Positions 58,319-64,000 of a stretch of 64,000 nucleotides of DNA are shown here, piece by piece. The notes under the pieces were generated by a model, which saw only the letters and a program-made list of their open reading frames with translations, did not search any database and was not told the DNA's origin. Numbering within the stretch: position 1 is the stretch's first letter; every line of letters begins with the position of its first letter. A program made the translations under genes and the position numbers. The stretch spans positions 199,870 through 263,869 of the forward strand of contig VWZW01002761.1 in the NCBI GenBank assembly GCA_013397115.1. The letters are read 5' to 3'. Source of the stretch: Edolisoma coerulescens. Its lineage: Eukaryota > Chordata > Aves > Passeriformes > Campephagidae.

Positions 58319-58485
58319 AAATCAGAAAAGAAAGTGTAACAACCACTCTGGAAAGGAGATATGATAAAATAAAGTGTAATTGAAAAAAAAAAAGAAAATT
58401 TGGAAATGCAGTGACTATAACCAAATGGATGGGGATGAAATTAGGTGCAGTGAAAAGCACCGAACCACACTATATTCCCAAACGG

Positions 58486-59224
58486 ATTGTGTGAAGTCCT
58501 TGGTGTTCAGTCCTATGCTAACTGTATATATCACTGCCACAATTATCTCTGGTTCTGCTCATCTTGTTTGTTGAGTGTTACCACAACTGAAAAAGGGAGA
58601 TTAATAAAATATCCCCCCATACTGACAGGGCTTCTCAGAGTGAGTCAAACTCCACATTAATGAAGCTTCTGTATGGATTTTAGATTTCAACAACTATAGC
58701 AAGACAGAGATAAGTAGAGAAAATGAGGGGTGCTGGAAGATTAAAATGATGTCAAATACAAATATGAAGGGCAAATATTAAATACATATCTCCATTTTAT
58801 CTTGTGACAGAATTATGAAGTGTTTTCAAATTTTCCAGATTAATTTACTTTTATGAACTCTGAAAATCCCTGAGGTGAAACAAAATAAGTCAAAACTCAG
58901 AAAATCACTTTCCTGTAAGGGGCAAATTTGACCAAGGTTCGAGCCAAAGGTAGTGTCTACAGTGTTCTCCAGAGTGTCAAGGCCGCTTTTAGGCTAACAG
59001 AAGTACTTATCCTCTTTGTCTACTCATAAAAGAGCCTTTGTTGCTCTTCTTCCTAGGGAGATCGTTTGATTGTGCTCAATGTAGAGTGTCTCAATTTTTT
59101 GTGAGCCTCCAGCAACTCTATAAGGCCTTGCATCAGCAGGGCCTGGCACGAAGGTGATCAGGAATCTTGTTTTGAGACAACCTGCTTGGACAAGCTGCTT
59201 TCATGAGAAAATATATATCAGCCA
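58486..59224. other. unique DNA, no gene seen
   Basis: AT-rich sequence with no recognised repeat, exon or RNA gene. Confidence 0.45.
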
Positions 59225-59400
59225 TGCTAGGACTGCCCTTGAATTCAAAACATAACCAACTGGACTTCTGTAAGACCTTTGACATAGTCCTCCAAAACAT
59301 CTATGTCTCTAAGTTAAGGAGATGTGGATTTGATGCTGGTAGAATAGCAGAGAAATTGTGCATTGATGGGGTTAGAAAGAGGGACTCAGAGCTTTGTTAT
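59225..59400 (+). mobile_element. CR1-type reverse-transcriptase fragment
   Basis: The frame at 59203-59445 carries LDFCKTFDIVLQN and YVSKLRRCGFD, matching RT motif A of CR1 proteins (LDFSKAFDTV type) and the block after it (VSKLRRYGFD type). The motif A aspartate is kept. After that the match decays, with an apparent frameshift in the GGTGG/RNWLDG region. It has neither UTR nor tail, so it is an isolated internal CR1 fragment. CR1 relics like this are sometimes mis-annotated as host genes. Confidence 0.78.
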
Positions 59401-60016
59401 GCAGCCCTGAGACACAGAATCTTTTGGAGAATTGGTCAGTACTAGATTTGGATTCCAGACCCTATCTTCAGTGATGTGTAGGAGTTTTATTCAATGTAAC
59501 TTGAATGCAAATGTTAACCAAACCCCAGAAACAGAAAGGCAGTAGTGTCTAAGTGTGTCTTTGAGGTTAGAAATGCAAAGGTCATGAATACATAGATTCT
59601 CTTACATAATCAAGATGTGTTTAACATTCAGATTCTTTCTGTTCAGCCAAAGGATGGATAGAGGCTTGGCAGAAGGGTGCTTATACAAGTGGCCAAAGTG
59701 CAGGAGTAATTTCCACGCTTGTTTCCAGAAGCATACGAAATTACAATATAAGAGAAATAAATGCTTAAACATCTCTAGATTACAATCTGAAGAGTAGGCA
59801 AATTCTTTTGCTACAGTGAAAACCTTTTAAATAATTTGGAGCTACTTTTCAAGTTATGATTGTTGCAACTATTTTCTTGGCAAATAAACATGGTCAGGAG
59901 AAGAATAACTTAAAAGCCAGTCCTATGCAAGCATTGAATTATTTAGAGACTTTATTAGTACTACTAGTTTTAAGCCTTGCCTTCTTCTTCAGCTAATTTA
60001 AAATAATAGCAAAAAT
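59401..60016. other. unique DNA, no gene seen
   Basis: No recognisable element. Only short open frames. Confidence 0.45.
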
Positions 60017-60033
60017 CACCACCACCACCACCA
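60017..60033. repeat. (CCA)n microsatellite
   Basis: About five to six CCA units. Simple repeat. Confidence 0.88.
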
Positions 60034-60458
60034 AGATATAGGGGCTCTTGGCAGGCAGAAGTGTGCCTTATTATTGTACTCCTACTCATCCATTTAGTGA
60101 CCCCACATCACTCCATCCCGACATATAAACCTTTAATATGTAGTTACTGTGATTTGTATTTGAATATAGCACACACAGGCATCTTCAACTTAATTTGAAA
60201 AAGTAGTTCAAGATAGGAGTTTCAGAAAGTGTACCTGGTGATTTTAGAGGACACAGAAAGCTCATAGCTGTATAGTCACACTCTCTTATTTCTTTGTTAC
60301 AGACCTCAGAAATGTTGTGCTATTGTATGTAGTCCTGTATCTCCACATACAACAAAAAGCTTCTGAAAACACAATAACATAATCTTCATTCAGGGAGGAG
60401 TATTGTGTTCCAGATGACACAGCAAGCAAAAGGTTGTCCTAACCATTCTTAAACCTTT
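60034..60458. other. unique DNA, no gene seen
   Basis: No recognisable element or exon between the CCA repeat and the next CR1. Confidence 0.45.
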
Positions 60459-60855
60459 CACAGAATCACAGAATATCCTGAGTTGGAGGAGACCCACAAA
60501 GGTCATTGAAGACCAGCTCCTGGCCCAGCACAGGACAATCCCAAGAGTCACACCATGTGCCTGAGAGCATTGTCCAAACGCTTCTAGAACTCTGTCAGGC
60601 TTGGTGCTGTGACCACTGCCCTGGGGAACCTGTTCCAGCCACCCTCTGGGTGAAGAACATTTTTGTAATATCCAACTTTAACCTCCCCTCTCTCATCTTC
60701 TCGAGGTTGAACAAGACAAGTCACCCCAGCTACTCCTCATATGGTTTCCACTCTAGACCCATCACCATCTTTGTAGCCCTTCTTTGACCATTCTCTAATA
60801 ACTTTATGTCCTTCTTAAATTGTGATGCCCAAAACTGCTCACAGGACGTGAGAAG
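60459..60855 (-). mobile_element. CR1 LINE, 3'-end fragment (~395 bp, minus strand)
   Basis: On plus it starts with CACAGAATCACAGAATATCC and GAGTTGGAGGAGACCCAC, then CACCATGTGCCTGAGAGC, CATTGTCCAAACGCTTC, CTGCCCTGGGGAACCTGTTC, CCACCCTCTGGGTGAAGAAC, TCGAGGTTGAACAAGACAAG, and ends near GATGCCCAAAACTGCTCAC. This is the full order of a minus-strand CR1 3' region. The 93-codon plus frame is antisense. Confidence 0.95.
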
Positions 60856-61572
60856 TTGTTATATCTGTACGTAAGTTGTCTGAAATTCCCTTTTCTCTAT
60901 TTTGTAAAGAATCTGTTTTTCTTCTATAGATATAAAAGCAAGCAGCACATTCTTAATGACCTATTGCTTGAGGGTGATCCCTCAATATGCAGTGCAACAC
61001 TGTTCTGGAAGAGGTTGTTAAAGTGTTGCTAGTTCTTCCCCAGTGGAAATTTATTCAAAGAAAATAAACATTTATCATTAGTGGGCTTCTGCTCCCCTTT
61101 CATCCTGCTAATGAATCCCTTCTACAAGGATTAGATGTTGATTAGATATAATGGCTGTTAATGATCTTATCTACTAAATTAAGGCAGATGTTAAGGGATT
61201 TATACTTAAAAATACCTCATGTGGTAAATCTCAGGAGTGTGCAGAAGAAAGGCAACGCTGTCTGCATTCAGAGTGATAACAAATTAACCATGACCTGAAG
61301 AGGTCAGGAAGTGTTCATATTATTTGATTAGAAAAGGTACAAGCAAAATTCCTACTTCCATATGAGCATCTTTGAAGACAATGGAACGAAAAAAAAATTC
61401 TCAAAATACTCTGAACCCAAAAGTAATTTTGAAAATGTCACTTATCTGTAAACTGTGAAAATGATTCCTGCTAGAGGAACTCAGCCTTGCCTAGTGAGAG
61501 GGACCAATCTGATTTTTATTTATGCCTCAACATATGTTATACTTGAGGTGAAAAATTGCTCTAGGGGCTGTG
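60856..61572. other. unique DNA, no gene seen
   Basis: No gene is recognised. A motif-rich AT block lies at about 61.10-61.21 kb (listed separately). Confidence 0.45.
61105..61205. promoter_or_regulatory. possible enhancer: TAAT, GATTA and GATA-type cores
   Basis: Within 100 bp there are CTGCTAATGAATCC, GGATTAGATG, TTGATTAGAT, TGTTAATGATC and CTTATCTAC. These are cores for homeodomain and GATA factors. There is no repeat signature. Conservation is untested, so this is weak. Confidence 0.2.
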
Positions 61573-62378
61573 CATGTCCTGGGAGCCCTGTCCCCGGGGA
61601 GGCTTTGCCTGGCAGCTGATCAGGGCAGAGAAATCTTCTGTGATTGGGCTGCGAGCGACCCCCCACCGGCCGGTGGGGCAGATCCCTGGATGCCCAGGAA
61701 AAAATGCCCGGGAAATTGGGCCATGGGAGGAGCCATAAAAGCGAATTGCAGAAAAAAGTTAACTGCACCACAACGGGGGCCATTCTTTGGGTTTCTCGGA
61801 GGGAGCGGGGGCTCACCCGGAGGGTCAGCTTGGGCCCCTTCACCCCCTCACCTTTTTTTCCCTGTCCGCACCTGTCCGTGTGCCCTGCTTCTCCACTTCC
61901 CCGAGGCAGCTCGTCGCCGTGGCAGCCTGGCGCTCCGATGTTCTCCGACGGAGCAGGTGCCGCCTGCGCCCAGCCCGCAGGCGCGGCCGCTGCTGCGCTT
62001 CCCGCGGTGCCCGCAGCGCCAGCCCGCAGCCGTGGCTGGCCGATGCCGGAGACACGCTGCTCACCGCCGCTCGGAAATCGCGCCCGGCCCGTCGCAAGAG
62101 CGGGCTTGCCGCAGCTTGCAGCACGCACGCTCCATCTGCCAAACAGGCGCCACGGGGTACAGCGGTAATGCTGTCCCTGTCTTCTGTTTCCATCCCTCTT
62201 TCCCCCCTCTCTGCTCCCTTTTCTATCCCCCTTTCTTAGGAACACTTATCTTTCTTAATCAATAAACAGTTCTCAGATACAATATTGCCGCGTTCATGCT
62301 TTATTTTCATCCAAGAAATCTATAAAAAGAATCCTCCCCGAGTTCCCTTTTACAGCGGGACGGGACACCCGGGTTACA
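61573..62378 (+). mobile_element. CpG-rich solo LTR (probable, class unassigned)
   Basis: The block is far richer in G+C and CpG than anything else in the window, with sharp edges. It begins near TGTCCTGGGAG (61575) and ends in CCCGGGTTACA (62378), a TG...CA pair. In order it holds two inverted CCAAT boxes (ATTGG at 61643 and 61715), a TATA-like ATAAAA at 61735 and an AATAAA signal at 62261, followed by about 110 bp that would be U5. CTGTG lies just before the left edge (61568-61572, two bases off) and right after the right edge (62379-62383), a possible target duplication. No retroviral genes adjoin it. Retained CpGs suggest a younger insertion than the ERVL-type LTRs. An ordinary host CpG-island promoter is the alternative. 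The 241-codon minus and 231-codon plus frames come from the lack of AT-rich stops. Confidence 0.6.
61661..61678. other. 18-bp perfect palindrome
   Basis: CCCCACCGGCCGGTGGGG is its own reverse complement. It lies about 60-75 bp upstream of the TATA-like site of the LTR-like block, where a U3 protein-binding site could be. Confidence 0.9.
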
Positions 62379-63344
62379 CTGTGATGAAATCTCAGCTTTT
62401 TTCCCCTTACTATAAGAAGCTTGTAAGAAGTAATTTGTAGTGTAGCGATCTTACTGGACTGGGTAGTAGTAAATTCCAGGAAAATAAGCCAATAGCTTCT
62501 TTGTGAGTAAGAGCAGGGCTATAAAACGAAAATGAGAGAATGAAACTCACTGGCTGAACATGCGAGTGAAAAAGAGATGTGTGTGTCGTAAGGGCACACT
62601 TGAGGAATAACCTGTGAAACGGTCCCCTAGGAAAAGGATGAAAGTTGCACCACTGCCAGATCAACTAAAGATGTTTTATGCTTATGTGGATCTCTGTTTT
62701 TCATTTTTCTTTTAGTAATGCCAATGTTTATAGTATTAGAGGTATCTACAGGGAAGGATAAAGCGTTCTAAGGTCTTTGACTTGATAGAATGCTCAAGGT
62801 TGGCTATTTAGCAAGAGAATTCCTGGATTATGGCCCTCTTAGCTGAATTTAATATTCTTTCAGTAGTTTTATAATAATTTGAGTATCAAAATGTGCTCTT
62901 TGGGAGACCTTTGCATTATTGCCTTTTAATGACCAAGGTCCTCTGAGTCCTCCAGTAAGACAGCAAAGTATTCTATCATGCTCAGTACTACAAGCAAGCT
63001 GGCATTCATGCCCTTGTTTTTTGGCTCATATGTTTAATTCTGTAAAGCCCTGATGTGATTATTAAGAATAAGAGTCATTGATGAAATTGCATTGATGGGT
63101 GAAATTTATCTTGTACAGAATGGCAGCATGAGGCCAAAGTAAGATGTATGTGGGATATTAGGCTCTGATGGTTCTCTGCTAAGGAAGAATTTAATTAACA
63201 ATAAATTTAATTATTTTATTTTCATATGCGGGGTTTTGCAGACTTTCCTGAGTTTGTCAGCATAGCTAAGAATCTAGGGGATGAAATGAGGGTCAGATTT
63301 TTAAAAGCTCCCAATAATTTTGGCTAGCTTTTTTTTTTTTTTTT
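62379..63344. other. unique DNA, no gene seen
   Basis: No recognised gene or mobile element. It ends in a T run that adjoins an assembly gap. Confidence 0.45.
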
Positions 63345-63364
63345 NNNNNNNNNNNNNNNNNNNN
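63345..63364. other. assembly gap (20 N) in poly-T
   Basis: Twenty N bases flanked by 16 T on the left and 6 T on the right. The real length of the homopolymer, and whatever lies inside it, is unknown. Confidence 0.99.
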
Positions 63365-64000
63365 TTTTTTGAGGATTTTTGGAAGGAAAAAGAGATTCTG
63401 ATGTAAAATTTGAGACACCCTCAAAGCAACTCTTTTTCAGAAAGCTTTGAGAATTTAATTATTGAAACTCAGGTCCCTGGGAAAATGGTCTCCAGGTGAG
63501 TTCCCAAAGACTTCAGCATTTCTTGAGCACCTAGGTGTGGACTCTTGAGCCTTGTGTTCAAAGTTCAGAGGCTCCTTCAACTGGGTTGTAAGTGTTGCTG
63601 TGAGGAGCCGATTTAATTTTTATATCTGTCTCAATACTGGTTGTCAGAGGCCTGTCGGGGAGGGGGTGCACATGTGCCACTTGCAGGAGGCAGCTAGGAG
63701 AAGATGGGTGATTCTCTTGGATCACTTCCAGCTCAGTGTATTCTAGGATCCTTTTGCTATTTATGCACTTAGAAATAATTTGAGTAGCTTCACAATTCCA
63801 ATGAACAGAAACTAGAGCCACAAACATTCACACTGGGAAAAAAAATGTAATTGACAGCAAATAATAATGGGAAGATGTTATCGCAGGAGGTTGTCCATTC
63901 ATCATCACTTTAAACACTTAAATAGAGATTAGCTTTATTTTTACACAAATGAAAGAAAAAATTAATTGAATATTTGTATCAGGTAGAAATTTGATTATTG
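63365..64000. other. unique DNA, no gene seen
   Basis: No gene. Around 63.69-63.75 kb a stretch with GATCACTTCCAGCTCAGTG and ATTCTAGGATCC faintly resembles a worn CR1 3' tail, but too little is left to call. Confidence 0.4.

Larger units (their letters stand above)
57483..58485. repeat. dimeric (ABABA) A-rich tandem repeat with hairpin junctions
   Basis: Five related monomers of roughly 170-235 bp alternate as two types. The shared anchor GGGATGA occurs at 57648, 57818, 58021, 58195 and 58432. Type A continues with a GCAGTGAAAAG-like block. Type B continues with CATGAAGTGCAGGGAAATGG and ACCAAACCTTGC. The two B copies (57818, 58195) are nearly identical over 60 bp and lie 377 bp apart; A copies lie 373 and 411 bp apart. 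An inverted repeat starting CAAGATTT and ending in AATCTTG or CTCTTG opens each A unit (57483-57550, 57880-57914, 58257-58318). Monomers are A-rich on plus. Minus-strand frames rich in F, S and L here are artefacts. I do not recognise the family. Confidence 0.85.

Noticed and set aside
61520..62265. Long open frames (241 codons on minus, 231, 174 and 150 on plus).
   Set aside because: They overlap on both strands in a CpG-rich LTR-like block where stop codons are rare. The residue content (A, R, G, P rich) is typical of chance GC-rich frames and no domain is visible.
63630..63755. Possible worn CR1 3' tail.
   Set aside because: Only a few short blocks resemble CR1, which is too weak to call.
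1..64000. CRISPR arrays, bacterial operons, phage genes, telomere-type TTAGGG arrays.
   Set aside because: None seen. The sequence is vertebrate nuclear DNA and the tandem repeats found are microsatellites or the dimeric repeat.

Overview
The window reads as bird nuclear DNA. It is AT-rich and carries many CR1 LINE fragments with the avian CR1 3' tail (a block ending in repeats of ATTCTATG or TTCTGTGA), plus two solo LTRs of the kind seen in avian ERVL-type elements. The LTR types fit a songbird or another neoavian, but the species cannot be fixed from the sequence. I find no protein-coding gene, tRNA gene or other functional RNA gene that I can support. The open reading frames are short and scattered. 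The longest ones lie in CR1 debris, in an A-rich tandem repeat, or in a CpG-rich LTR-like block where stop codons are rare. The window is best described as intergenic sequence or the inside of a very large intron.

Layout. 1-4.2 kb: three CR1 3'-end remnants, one of which has grown an (ATTCT)n array of about 19 copies. 4.2-15 kb: mostly unique DNA with two old, diverged L3-like CR1 fragments (8.4-9.0 kb on plus, 10.5-10.9 kb on minus). 15.1-15.5 kb: an ERVL-type solo LTR with an internal TCA/ATT microsatellite. 15.5-32.1 kb: long unique tract with almost no recognisable mobile DNA apart from a tRNA-like SINE relic near 18.5 kb. 32-41 kb: three CR1 3' ends. 41-47 kb: unique. 47.0-47.6 kb: a second ERVL-type solo LTR, on minus. 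47.6-52 kb: unique sequence with T/G-rich and AAT repeats. 52.1-53.1 kb: a longer CR1 with endonuclease, linker and 3' UTR parts but the reverse transcriptase deleted. 53.1-57.0 kb: unique. 57.0-58.5 kb: two CR1 pieces joined tail to tail, followed by an unusual two-monomer (ABABA) tandem repeat with a hairpin at each dimer junction. 59.2 and 60.5 kb: further CR1 pieces. 61.6-62.4 kb: a CpG-rich block of about 0.8 kb with promoter-like and polyadenylation signals, most likely a fairly young solo LTR. A 20-N assembly gap lies in a poly-T run at 63.3 kb.

The most unusual structure is the dimeric, hairpin-bearing tandem repeat at 57.5-58.5 kb next to the rearranged CR1. The CpG-rich LTR-like block comes second. 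Several stretches have paired splice-site consensus on the plus strand (5.76, 11.1, 24.8, 49.9 and 54.8 kb). They could be exons of an unrecognised transcript, but chance pairs are expected in this much DNA. Some AT-rich blocks are dense in homeodomain or Oct-type core motifs and may be conserved enhancers. That needs a cross-species alignment I could not run. I did not find a convincing new biological system.
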